Shown here: one piece after another, positions 50,129 to 61,169 of the stretch
How the letters are laid out: each line of letters starts with the position of its first letter
How positions within the stretch are numbered: position 1 is the stretch's first letter
Assembly (NCBI RefSeq): GCF_001522545.3
Contig: NC_031770.1
Span: 30,123,226-30,187,225, forward strand
Source: Parus major
Taxonomy: Eukaryota; Chordata; Aves; Passeriformes; Paridae
Length of the DNA stretch: 64,000 bases
Reading direction: 5' to 3'
Program-made: the position numbers and the translations under genes
Notes under the pieces: model-generated
What the model was told of the DNA's origin: nothing
Database searches by the model: none
The model's input: only the letters and a program-made list of their open reading frames with translations

Positions 50129-50610
50129 TGAGGACTTGCACAGAATCCAACAGTCTATTCAACTTGGAGCGATCCAATTCTTGCACAGAATCCAACAACT
50201 ATTCCAACTTGGAGCGATCCCTCAACTCCCTTGCTGAGATTGTGCTGCAGAATAGACATGGACTAGATATTCTACTTATGCACCAAGGAGGTCTGTGTGC
50301 TGCCTTAGACGAGAAGTGTTGCTTCTACGCTAATTATTCAGGGCCAATTAAGCAGTCCATGGCAGAGCTTCAGCAAAGACTTGAACAGCGTAGCAGACAA
50401 TGTTCTCAGCAAAACTGGTTTAACTCGATATTCAACCAGTCCCCGTGGATCGTTACCCTCATATCCACTTTAGCAGGACCAGTTATAGTTGTTGTGTTTG
50501 CACTCATACTTGGTCCCTGTCTCCTTAACAAGTTAGCCCAGTTTGTTAAAACTGGTTTAGACAAAATTGACATTTTGTACCTAGAACAAAGACAGCCTGA
50601 TTTTGCATAA
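50125..50610 (+). pseudogene. env: env TM remnant with CX6CC motif and membrane anchor
   Basis: An open frame of 161 codons. The first 30 or so codons are out of the natural frame because of a 45-base duplication and a shift upstream. From about residue 32 on it reads as a gamma/type-D transmembrane subunit. It has an immunosuppressive-domain-like segment (residues about 40-57, LQNRHGLDILL), the CX6CC disulfide motif (Cys58, Cys65, Cys66) and a glycosylation sequon NYS (70-72). These are followed by a second heptad region, a hydrophobic membrane span (about 107-131, LISTLAGPVIVVVFALILG) and a short cytoplasmic tail. CX6CC envelopes join SU and TM covalently. The natural N-terminus and fusion peptide lie in another frame, so this piece cannot be a working envelope. 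It has no in-frame stop through to the natural end. Confidence 0.85.
50135..50224 (+). repeat. 45-base tandem duplication in env TM
   Basis: Copies at 50135-50179 and 50180-50224 share CTTGCACAGAATCCAACA and CAACTTGGAGCGATCC. The period is exactly 15 codons. It falls between the fusion peptide and the CX6CC region, where the N-terminal heptad repeat lies. Confidence 0.92.
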
Positions 50611-50719
50611 TAGTTTGTTCAGAGTGCTAACACACCGTGGTTACATTTAACGTTTGTTACTAACAAGTTCACAGTTTTTTGTTAATTACTTAAGTGACTC
50701 AGTTATAAAGTTTTGTTCA

Positions 50720-50734
50720 TGGAGAGGGGGGAGA
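50720..50734 (+). other. polypurine tract
   Basis: GGAGAGGGGGGAGA directly before the LTR start is the usual primer for plus-strand DNA synthesis in retroviruses. Confidence 0.8.
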
Positions 50735-50998
50735 TGATGCGGTTAGATAGGGAAAAACCGACTGGAAGATCTCGTGATGTACGGGAAGGTAGGGCCCCTT
50801 TTTCTCCAAAGTTCACTAACCCATAGCAACGCGGTGATGATGTAAGCATAACATGGCTATATAAAGCCACTCAAGCCGGAAATAAACGCTTTTCGCCATC
50901 CACCACATTGACGTTTGTGTGTGATTAGCCCGACAGGCCTGTACGTTTGCCGTCGTGTCTTTCACGAACCGGGTCGCCTTGCCTCATCCAAGGCAACA
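50735..50998 (+). mobile_element. 3' LTR of the provirus, 264 bases
   Basis: Starts TGATGCGG after the polypurine tract and ends GGCAACA. The ends are weakly inverted (TGATGC against TGTTGC when complemented). TATATAAA lies at 50858-50865 and AATAAA at 50881-50886, so R is short. It keeps many CpGs. I see no second copy upstream of the primer-binding site. GCCAGG follows immediately. An alternative end at 50990 (CATCCA) has no matching duplication. Confidence 0.85.
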
Positions 50999-51004
50999 GC
51001 CAGG

Positions 51005-54000
51005 CCAAGTACTCACATGTTCACAGATGCTCATGGCAGGGGGAAACAGCCTGAACGATGAGCAGCAGTTTCTGTGTCTTTTCTAGGAAAGCAAAACTTG
51101 CTGTTGGGTCTCTTGGAGAGTGGGAGAAGTCTCAAAGACACCTAAAAAAATGGCAATATGGTAAGAAGGAAATGAAGGAGGAAAGAAGTGACTGTAAGAG
51201 AGAAGAGATACCATTTTCTTAAGTGTCTAAGTGACTTAAGATATCAAATATTTGGTAAATTTAAGTCACTTGAGGCACTTCTGATAATTTACCCAATTTA
51301 CCAGGAAAAAAAAATCCAAATTATAAAAGCTTGGCACAAGTTATGCTGGAGGCAAAATAAACCTTATTTATTATGTCTCTCACTACTCTCACTAAGCTTG
51401 GTGGTGGATGCCCAGGGAATTTCCCCTTCAACATACCCTGTCTTAGCACAGAGCAACTTATGTGTGAGTGTGCCTAGAAGGAGTCACTGTTTTTGAGTGA
51501 CAGGATATAAACTGTGCAGTTTCTTGTAAAAAGGTTGTCTGCTGGTATTTCAGTGAGATTCTGTTTGCCCTGTAGTCTGGTCTCTCCTTGTCTGTTTGTT
51601 TTGTTATCATTTGTATGGAGATCATCAGATCCAAGTACATTTGACATATGGAGATAACAGTCAGGAAAGGAAACAACATATGGCAGACAATTCATATCCA
51701 TCAAAATCTGTCATAAAACCATTTTTAGCAGTAGAAAAAGAGGAGCAGAAAAAGACAGTAGGTTTGAATTTAAAATAAACATACTGCTCTAAAACTCAGG
51801 AGGGCCCAGGCCTTGTTTTTCTCAATGAGACCATCGGTTTACCAGAGCCAGCACCTGCTGGTGCTTGAACTCTAGATTAAAATCCTCTCTAGTGCACTGG
51901 CCAGTTCCTTGTTGACCATCATGACCACCTAATGACTAATCTTAATGCCCTGCATTAAGCAAACTGTGCTGGCTGTCTAGCCTGTTGAATCACTGCCTTG
52001 GGCTACTTCTGGGCTAATTCAGCTATTCAGCCCAGGCTGTGGGAAGGAGGGAGAAAAGGAACATGTACAGGTGCTAAAGGCTGTCTGGGTACAGAGACCC
52101 CAGAGCATGATGCTTGGCTCTGCTGTCCTCATTTGTGGCCTGTAGCAACATCACATAATTGACTGGACAGATGAGATGGTCTAAGTCATTCCTCACAAGG
52201 AAAGGACCTTCTTACCTCTTGAAATGGTGGATAGGCCTGAATTCAGTATGAATTCAAATCATCTCTTTGGGTGCTTTGGATGTATAGTCCTGAGTCTCAG
52301 GGATGTCCTAGGCTTCAGGCTGCTCCTGGGACTGACCACCTCAGGTAAGGTGCGGATGTATGTATACCAGAAGAATGGTTTTTGGATTCTTTAATACAAA
52401 ATAAAAGCTGGTCCCTCAGTTTGGCTGAATTGAGCTTTTGACTAGAGAGGAGCATTTTAAAGGGCTGCACCTAGTCCAGATATGGCTGTATATGTATTAT
52501 TTGGATATACTTGGAAGTTTTAAAGGAATGAGGATGCTTTCTAAAAATACTGTGCATGTCACTAATCTATGTAACTTAGTAATAAATGGAATTTCTTCTG
52601 TAAAATGCAACAGCCATTTTTTTCCTAAGGAAACCTGGCCTTTTACCAAAGAAAATAGCCCTTTACTTTTACTTGGTTTCCTTTTTATAGCCCTGTGGAA
52701 GAGTTCTAGACAGAGATGCTGTTTTAAGGATGAGAAAACCTCTGTAAGGGGGTGTTTACATTGCCCAAGCTAACAGAGGTCTCACAGGCTCAGGCACAGT
52801 ATCCCTCCTGTGCCAAGAGGAAGGGACAGCCTCAAGCTGCTTCTTATGAAACCCAAAGCTGAAAAACAGAGAAGAAATAGCCAGAGGGAGGATCTTCTCC
52901 CAGTCCATTTTATTGATGTTCTTTATATAACTTCTGGTGTGGCCAATCCTCTTTTCTGGCAATTATATTCTCATCTGTTATTTTCTCTGCTCCAGAAGCA
53001 GAACAGTTGAGCTGTAATGTTGGATTTTACTGGTACTGCATCTCTGGAAATAAAAGGATAGCAAATCTTGTGGGAAGAAACAAACACTCTCTGAGATGGA
53101 CAAAGCTTATTTAGTGTTACCATGTTACCTTGCTAGGAATGGAATCAGTCAACCTCATCTAAGGGCTAAACATTGACTTGAGTAGGGTTATGTGAGAGAG
53201 GAACTTGGCCAAATGTTTCTCCCACTCCTGTGTGGGTGAGCAGGAAGGATGAAATCTTTGGTTTAACAGAGCATCAAAACCTAACCCAGTCCAGAGCCTT
53301 GCCACAGTGGCAGAAGAAGGAGGTATTGCTGTTGAGCACAGCAATCCTTTACACATACCAGCTTGGAGGGTTTAAAATGCAAAATGGCATTTCGATGTTT
53401 AAGAATAGCAAGTTATTTGATGGCTGCAACTGAAAAGCTTCCAATAAAAAAGCAATGTGTTCCAGGACTGCATAACACTGCTGATAAAATTGCCTTTGGA
53501 TTCCTTGTCTAATATTCCAGCCTTTCTCTTGCTCAGCAAAACACAATAGCTTGCACTAAGCCTCCCTGGAAGGGCAGCTAACAGCACATTTACTAGACAC
53601 TTCAAACATTTAATCATATTTCTCCTGAGTATATTTAATATCTGATAATGTCAGCAGCCCCAGCCTGAGCTGCCAAGCCTGCATTGCTGGGAAAAGAGTG
53701 TTTAATATAAAAGATGAACTGGGTAAGCAATCACTTACTGATGTCTTTTGGAAATGGATAGGTGACTACCTAAGCTCACCCTACCCCACTCCTTCTGTCC
53801 CCCTGCCCCCAGCCCTGCTCTGTTACCACCTTGTTGCTTTGTGCTGCTCTGAATGCATTAGAGTGGTTATTCTGAGTACACAGGAGATGCCAGGAATAGT
53901 TTCAGGTTTCCTGCCTCATCAAACCAAATTCAATCTGCAAAAAATTAATACACCCAGAAGGAACAGTTAAAAGCATCTCCAATCAATTAATGTTAAAATG

Positions 54001-56293
54001 AGGCTAGGAGGCTGATTTGTTAAAGGAAACCCAATCCAGCTCAAATCTCAAGAGACTACTGAGATGAGTTACAGTGATGAGTCAAGTTGCAGTGCTTCAG
54101 AGGAGAGAAGCAAATAAGGTATAGGTTGAAGCAATCCATGCATCACTCTCAGCTGTTCATTACTTCAACCTGGGGGACCCCAAAGGCACATTCTTCTTGG
54201 GGCAGGCCAAGAAGTCTCAGCAGAATGAGTCTTCCTCCCAGATTTCCCACAAGGCAGGAGGTGGCAAAAGTTCAGGTGTTTGCACTGGCTATTCAAATCT
54301 TCTGTCCCTTCTCCCAGTGCAGCTGGAATGTGAGTAAAGAATGCAGCCAACAGCCTTGAGAGATCTGCACGTTTACAGTAGGTCCATGTGTACTGCACCA
54401 CTCACTCGAGAGAGTCAAAAGACAAATTGGTACACCATCCCCATAACTTTGCCTTCAAAAATTGTAAGTCAAAAAGAGATAGATGAAAGTTGGGAGGGTT
54501 TTTATTGATATCTAAACCTTGTTGACATTCAGTGTTATTTTGTGATGGAAGTTGAGACTTATATGATCTCTTGACTCCAGAGCCCAGAGCTTCAAGATGC
54601 AGATTTAAAGGGATGTGGATAAGTTTCAAGAATTGCCACAAAGATCCTTGTGGTGTATTTAAATCTATGTAATTTACACACAGTGGGTTCAATCTGCAAT
54701 TGTTGACTGCTTCTTGTCTGGTGGGCTAGTCTTCATAAAGCTAATTTTATTTTTTTTTCCCTTAATGATGCTTTGATTGTTTCCAAAGTGTAGAAAATTT
54801 CCAAATCATGTCTGAAGACACATTTGAATGAAACCTTTTTAAGCATGTTTTTTTGATACCAGCTGCCTTAAAAATAAATGAATATATGACCAACCAAACA
54901 AGTAAATGAACAATTAGGTACACAGCCAGATGAAGCCTATTGTCATCACTTTGTTTCTGATTAAGGTAGGTAACACTTTTCTTCCTTACAGCTATTAAGT
55001 ATTTAGATCCATTTATACTTTAATCCCTTCTCTTTTTTCCTGGTCCTTTGTTGCTGTGTTACATCCTCACAGTCAGAGAGCATTGAACTAAGTAGTAGAA
55101 AAACGCGAAGAGGGAGTTAAGGCAGTAATCCAGCTTTGAAATAAAAAATTGGCCTGAGGTTAGTGCTTGAATCTAAAGAGCTTACTGAAGGCAGAAGGAG
55201 AAATAAAAAGACTGACAAGAGAAACTGAGGCAATGTAACTGAGCCAATATGTGCACTTATTTGGATGGGGTACTTGAATGGAGTCCTTGTGACAAAGGGT
55301 TAATTAAATTGCACTTCCCTGAGTGTGGACTAGGTAGGGCTAAGAGTGAGAGATTTTCAGAAGGTTATGATGGGATTGTTAGGGTTGTTAGGCGAAAATA
55401 TAGTTCAGCTGGTGGTGGGCTGTACTGCTTGGTGGGCTACTCAGTTCAGGGAGGGCTTCATACCACCATGGGGGGGAATCAGAGAGAGCTCAAAGGTTCT
55501 GAGATGGGAAGTGCTCATGTTGTACTTCTATATCCCCTCTATCCTTTTGTTCAGGCAGAGGAGCACTCTGCCCCAGAAATGTGGTTGCTTAGTTTACAAG
55601 TCATTGCCTGTGATCTTTATCTTTTCTGCAAACTATATTTCTGTTGGAGGTGGAAAGGAAATTTTGTGGACACCAGCAAGAACTCTGCTCATAGTGAGGA
55701 GACATGTCTGCCTGTTAGCTATCACTTTTTCTATATTCTTCTTTATTTTTGACAGTAGCAGCAACCTCTCCTCTGATTAAATCAGAGGAAACTGGCTAGA
55801 GAGAGCTCAGGCAAAGTCAGCTGATACATTCTTATGTTCACTAAAAAATGTTTACACAAAAATATTGGTCTCCTCTGTCAATAGCTGGGCATGCTGACTG
55901 CAAAAGGTCCTAGGTTATGCCTGTAGTTTTTTGTTGCTTGAAAGGGAAAATCAATTTCCCCATGAAATTTGGAAAATAAAAGACCTATTTAAGGAGACAT
56001 TTTGGGTTCTGTGTGTGCTGCATCACAGCAAAATATAAACTGGCTTTTGCTGAAAATTAGCACCATTATTTCATTTATCCAGGTCTGGGCAAAAGGAATG
56101 ATGTTTCAGCAGTCAGCTAAAGGAGATTGCATGGTTCATTTGTGCTCTACACTAAGATACAATAAACACAGTGTGGTGCAGCTTTAATTTTAATTCAAAA
56201 TAAATATTACCATAACCTGCAAAATTCCTCTAATACACTTATCTAGGAGAACACAAAGATTAAAGAAATCCTGCTAATTCTTTTATCTTTCAG
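51005..56293. other. 5 kb non-coding block
   Basis: No recognised gene or repeat. A plus-strand open frame of 167 codons (55249-55752), overlapped by one of 144 codons in another frame, shows low stop density but no recognisable domain or codon pattern. It is treated as chance. Confidence 0.5.
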
Positions 56294-56392
56294 ATACAGG
56301 ACTGAAAACAAAGACATCCAAACCTTGAGCCATTTAGAAGAAGCCAAAATCTGTGCCAGAGATTTGTCTGCTGGGTTTACTCATGGCTTCAG
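56294..56392 (+). other. candidate host exon, 99 bases
   Basis: A good acceptor (TTTTATCTTTCAG, ending 56293) and a consensus donor (CAG then GTAAGC at 56393) bracket 99 bases. Only one of the three forward frames is open, the one starting at the second base. It gives 32 full codons with a coding-like residue mix (YRTENKDIQTLSHLEEAKIC then ARDLSAGFTHGF). This would be a symmetric phase 2-2 exon. I cannot assign it to a protein. It is the best-formed exon candidate in the window and lies on the strand that a CpG-island transcript reading rightward would use. It could also be a non-coding RNA exon or chance. Confidence 0.4.
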
Positions 56393-57339
56393 GTAAGCTT
56401 CTTTCCCTGGGTTGTTTAGCATTTCAGAGGCCCTCTGTGTTCCTCAAGGAGAGCCGTGGATTACAGACATAAAACCTTGCATAGCTTGCAGCCAAGGCAG
56501 AGCAGGGGGAGTACAAACAAGCTAATCCAGGGTGCCTCCCTATCCAGCTGCCTGCCTCTGACCCTGGCCAGCACTACATGCTTCAGAGGAAGATGTAAGA
56601 ACCTCCCAGCAGGCAGATGTAGGATAATCAATCCTATCAACCTTATTCTCAAGCTCCATTAATTCTCATCCTGATCCCAAAACAGTTAGAGGTTGGTTTA
56701 AGTCTTGAAGGATGGCATTTAATGTACTCTAAAAATTGTTGTTATCATTAACTCCCATGACTCTGGAAACTAATGTTATCCATAGACAAATACATTTTCA
56801 TTTTGAATCGCCTTGTGTCCTTGATCTACTATAGCAATGAGTACATAGGCTTAAACACCTGTTTGCAAAAGGTATTTAATATTTCTTTCTATCTGTAGTG
56901 ATTTTGCTGTGATTTTTTTTCACTGCATGTCTCTTTTCCTGACTTTATGAGCTGAGGAGGAGGGATAAAGTGAGTATACTCTAAAGATTACACATTCCTT
57001 CATCATATTATTGTACAAAAGGTCTCAGGAGATGAATTATTTCAGCATCTTAAGCATTGATTTGGCAGTCTGCTTCCAGCCCCACTCAAAAATACAGACA
57101 GATTTGCACCTCTCCCAACACAAACTCTGATCCACACCTCAGTCCAAATTGCTGACCTTGGCTGACTTTTGTCCCAGCTTTCCCAGTGAGAGGAATGATG
57201 GGTTTGTCTTTACAAACAAGCTGTGGGTCAGTTGATAAGATGTAGCTATCAGTGAGAGATGACAGAAACAATGGGATGGATTCCAGTAGAAGATCAAAGG
57301 GGCACTAAAAGAACACTATGAATTCCATAAAAGTTAAGA
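56393..57339. other. non-coding
   Basis: No gene recognised. Would be intron if the preceding candidate exon is real. Confidence 0.5.
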
Positions 57340-57612
57340 AGAGATTATGCATTGGCGGGGGGGGAGGTATTGCCGCCGGTATCAGGCATTCCAGGAAGCC
57401 TGTACCTCTCAAGTACCTCAGCCTATGGGGAAAGAGAGAAGGGACAAGCGGACGGGAGTTAGGATAAAAAGGAGGCTGTGCCCTCCAAAAATTTGGAGAG
57501 ACCCCAGGGGAATGCCCCATGGCCTCTCCCTTTATTCGAATAAAGTAAAAGGACTCCTCTGTCTCCTTTTTGGACATAAACCTCTAGTGTTTGTGGATTA
57601 ATTTTCCTGACA
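57340..57612 (+). mobile_element. LTR-like segment, left end uncertain
   Basis: GC-rich start (GGCGGGGGGGGAGG near 57354), a TATA-like GGATAAAAAGGAGG near 57462, AATAAA at 57539-57544 and an end GATTAATTTTCCTGACA. These follow the order U3, TATA, poly(A) signal, TG/CA-type end. CCAGT follows the end and also occurs at 57283-57287, which would allow a start at 57288, but the bases there are AG, not TG. Treated as a solo or truncated LTR. Confidence 0.55.
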
Positions 57613-58879
57613 CCAGTCATGGTCAGGATAAACAAGATCTTATAGGAAAGCTATTTTTGCCATCCCTTGGCAGCCCTTTCCTGCCCTACTCCAACTGGAG
57701 CAGTAGCTCATGTCTCTCTTCCAGCACCAACCCTTTCACTCACCCTTTTTGTCAGCACAGCCTTACACAGGACTCTCAGGCATCCTGGAGGTGTGAGAGA
57801 GTTGTCAGTACAGAATGCTTTTCCAGCTTCCCTGCTCCTTTGGCCTCCTTTCCACCCTGCAGCATTTGTACCACTCTTATTGTAGTGATTTATAAACCTA
57901 ACCCTTGCTAATAGCCTTGTCTTCTGCTCTTTCCCAAGCATGTCTTAACATTTTGCTTTAACAGGAACCATACCCCATATAACTTGTGCAGTATCTCTGA
58001 GGAAGTTTTAGAGCCTATGATCTGATGTTATGTGTAGGATTTCAGCTGTATTTGTAGTGCTTCCATAGAACTGCTCAAATATTTTTGATTGTTTAATTTT
58101 AAATTAATTTCAGCTATTTGTTATTGTTTGTGCACAGATTGAATCTACATGGATATATCTACAGTGATGACTTAGACTACCTCCTTGTGTCACCTTTATA
58201 TCCACCTGCAGTACAACGTCCTCTCCCAAACCTCAGCTCTTGACCATTTCTACTCCCTGCTCTTTCTCCATCCTATGTTTTCCCTCTCCTTATAACATCA
58301 CAACCTCTTTCACATTTCATATTCTGTTCTCTCCTCCTTGGTGCCCCTCACTGAGACAGAGGACAAGGGGCACCTGAGTGCCCCATGTGTGTCTTTATGC
58401 GTGGTGGGCAAGAGACTGCAGAGGAGGACCTGTCTTGGTGAACTGGCAAAGGCTCATGCTGCGAGCTGAGGGAGGGAAGCAGGAAGGGAAGTGTTGCCCT
58501 GCTGTGGGGCACAGCGTCTCCTATGGTGTGACAGGGACAATTGCTGCTCAGAGCTACCATGGTACTCTGGGCACTGGTGTCTACTAAGGGGAGGCACTGC
58601 GCAGCCATGAGGGCCCTCAGCAGTTTGGAGGTATGGATCACGGGATAGGTGTAAAGAAATTATGCTTTTTTGGTAAAGATTTCCCACCATAATTTAGATT
58701 CCAGTGCAAGCAATATTTTCCCTTTTTCAATGTTACATATCTTTGTTGTTTCGGCACTGGAATTTGGTTACCTGAGCCAGTCATGGGGATGCCTAGGGTC
58801 TTTCTGAGTCTTCTCATCGTAATAATTTTACTACTCACCCACCTAAAAATTTGTGTCTGGTGCATTTTTGCTGTTTCAG
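57613..58879. other. non-coding
   Basis: Includes a GC-richer patch at about 58340-58640 with a short perfect stem (GGGGCAC..GTGCCCC near 58368-58385). No gene recognised. Confidence 0.5.
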
Positions 58880-58990
58880 TTCCAGTCCTTTCTAGATTGT
58901 TCATAAATACAAGCAAATTAAACAGTGTGGAATCCAGAGTGGAACCTTAAGGCATATGATGTTTTCCAGGGTGAAAATAGGGCATCTGAT
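58880..58990 (-). repeat. ancient CR1/L3-type reverse transcriptase fragment
   Basis: GATTGTTCATAAATACAAG, then ATTAAACAGTGTGGAATCC and GAGTGGAACCTTAAGGCAT, read on the minus strand, fit the conserved block of CR1/L3 reverse transcriptases that encodes the GVPQGSVLGP..LF..FIN motif, heavily decayed. This is pattern recognition from memory and needs an alignment. Confidence 0.45.
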
Positions 58991-60708
58991 TCTTCACTTC
59001 TTTTCCCGTTATTAAAGTTTCACCAAATTAATAGTTTGCTTTCTTCTCTGAACTCCTACAGTTTCTCTTTTTTGTTAAGTTTGCTCAAAAGCATTTTAAC
59101 AGTATCAGTAGGTCATGGCTTTCCTCTGACATGGCCAGAGAATTATGAGAGATTAGTGAAACACTTTAGCCTTCTCGGGCTGTCATTTTAAACACCCTGT
59201 TACTATTTTCTTCTCATTCTTAATATTACTATCAAGAAAGGATGGCTAAAACATTTCAACCAAATGTAGTTTATCGGACTCCAAAAACCTATTTCTATTA
59301 CCATCCTTATCACACCACCCCTCAGCACAACCAGTTTTTAAATATAGAGATCATTAGTAGTTGGAAGAGCATGAAAAAGGGCAGATTTCAAAGGTTTTGG
59401 GCTTGATTTTCCAAACAGGTTGGTACTAATACCTGGGACTGGAGTTTCACAGACTTAACTCAGTGGGAACATTACTGTGTTGGAAACCTGACCCAGAGCT
59501 GTGCTTTGGCCTCTCCTAACAAGCTGATGAGTATTCATGGCACAGTGAAGCTCTGTTCAGGTAACAAACTCAGCTTCCAGAGATCCAGTAGACCTTTCAC
59601 TGCCCAGAAAATTAGCCTTTCTGTGGAGCAAAGCAGCTTCACAGCTATTCACCTTCCAGTTTGGATGATAATTAGAGCAGAATTAGCTTGGTGGCCTTTG
59701 CCCTGTGCGTGGTTGTACCAAGAAGACAAGTTTATGCTTTGGAAGTCCTTAGAAGGTACTTTGTAGAGTGTATATGCTCATCCCCCATCTCAGACAATGA
59801 GGAACCCTCTTTCTGCAACCACTTCTTCATGGGGTCAACCCAAAACCAGGAGGTTGCTTCCCTCATACTGAGATGCTGAGGAGGTGAACATGCCATTGCC
59901 TCAGACATTCATCAAAATTCTCCTTTGACTTTCACAGTTTCTTCAGGACTAGGAGACCTCTGAGATCAGGCTGCTCATGTTCCTTCTCCCAGTGAAGTAC
60001 AGCTTGTCCAGTGGGACATGTGCTTCATTGCAGCTGGTCCTTCAGGCTGTCATGACTAACAAAGCAGCCCTTGACTGGCTGCATGTGTCCAGCCCTAGTG
60101 CTCAGCTATTGCCTAGCTCCACTGAGGAGAAATGGGTGCTGTATTCAATGATTTAGCCTACTCAATGGACACAGTTCAGTGAAGGAAAACCCAAGCTAAA
60201 CAAAACAAAACCCACAGAAATCAAAACCGCTGGGAAATGCTGCTCCATATAATCCCAGCTGTCCTGTCCTGCTGCTAAGAGGAGCCATACTAAGAGGCTG
60301 CTACAGATGCATGCAGAAAAACCATGTTGTTAGAGGCATCAGGTTCAGGAGTCTGTGGGATGCAGACATTCCTTGGGCACTCCAGATGTATTTAAATATT
60401 AAAAGATCAAACAGTCTTTCTATTTCCCTGTTTGCTTCAGAGTGTTTTGTTGAACATTCTCATTATTCATTGTGGTATTTCTTTGATTTAAGAGGATTTC
60501 TATAGGCAGCTGTAGTTATTAGAATACAGTGTGTGTATGTGTGGTGAATGTGCTATTACAATAACAATCTTCTCCTTGTAGTAGATATTTATCCTGAGAG
60601 AAAAGCTTTTAGTTCAGTTGTGCATGTGGCAGTAAAGACAAGATGTGCCAGGTAATTCGGAGAAAGAAAATGAGTGAAATTAAAAAAGACACAAAATTAA
60701 TAGAGTAA
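58991..60708. other. non-coding with one weak exon candidate
   Basis: No recognised gene. A 120-codon open stretch (59407-59766) contains a possible exon with borders at 59419 and 59560, described separately. Confidence 0.5.
59419..59560 (+). other. weak candidate exon, 142 bases
   Basis: A moderate acceptor (TTGATTTTCCAAACAG, ending 59418) and a donor (TTCAG then GTAACA) border an open frame with a Trp- and Cys-containing text (TNTWDWSFTDLTQWEHYC, then a sequon NLT). The splice sites are mediocre and I recognise no family. Confidence 0.15.
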
Positions 60709-61169
60709 TGCCGCGGCAGTGGAGGTTGTGCTGTGACTCCCTGAAGAAGCTGTCCTGAAAAAGACTGCCCAGGAGCACAGTCACATCCTCGCCTCGGTGA
60801 GTGATTTCATCCCAGCTCAGCTCGACGGCAGCATGCAGGTGACACGGAAGAAGGGACTAGAGCGCTATGTGGCGTTCCACTTAGAACTAGCCTTTATTAA
60901 GGCAAAGCCCTTGACAAAGGGAGCCGGTGACAGCCGCTCTCTCGAACAGGGGAAAACCTGGGGTATTTAGAGGGGAGGAGAGGGGTGGGGGGAAACTGGG
61001 ATACATGTATTGGGGTGGGATGGCAGGGGAGAACACCAATGGAGTGTAACAGTTTAACATAACCAACTCAAAGATTTCTGTGAGTGTTACTTTTCTCTCT
61101 CTTGCAGAAAGTATCTTGCCTCCAGGGGAGGGGCCAGGATCTCAGAATCAGCCGACTCCCCCGCCCCCA
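60709..61169 (-). mobile_element. solo LTR, minus strand, about 460 bases
   Basis: The plus strand starts TGCCGCGGCAG and ends CCGCCCCCA. AGAGTAA stands directly before it (60702-60708) and again from 61171, one base past the proposed right end, as an imperfectly placed duplication. Read on the minus strand there is a CCATTGG box (plus-strand CCAATGG near 61036), a TATA-like CTAAATA (plus-strand TATTTAG at 60964-60970) and AATAAA (plus-strand TTTATT at 60893-60898), in the order expected for U3, TATA and poly(A) signal. CpGs are well retained. No internal genes are attached. Confidence 0.75.

Larger units (their letters stand above)
48443..50998 (+). mobile_element. deleted endogenous retrovirus lacking its 5' LTR
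   Basis: Order of parts: primer-binding site (48445), gag start with matrix-like domain (48580 on), later gag and a capsid-like start (to about 49690), a deletion joining to the C-terminal part of env SU, TM (to 50610), polypurine tract (50720) and one LTR (50735-50998). Protease, reverse transcriptase, RNase H and integrase are absent. Gag resembles betaretroviruses, while the TM subunit has the CX6CC motif of gammaretrovirus and type-D envelopes, a combination known in type-D-like retroviruses. GCCAGG at 48437-48442 and again at 50999-51004 looks like a 6-base target-site duplication. The element is CpG-rich compared with its surroundings, which suggests it is not very old. Several frameshifts and one in-frame stop mean it cannot make whole Gag or Env. 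Confidence 0.93.
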
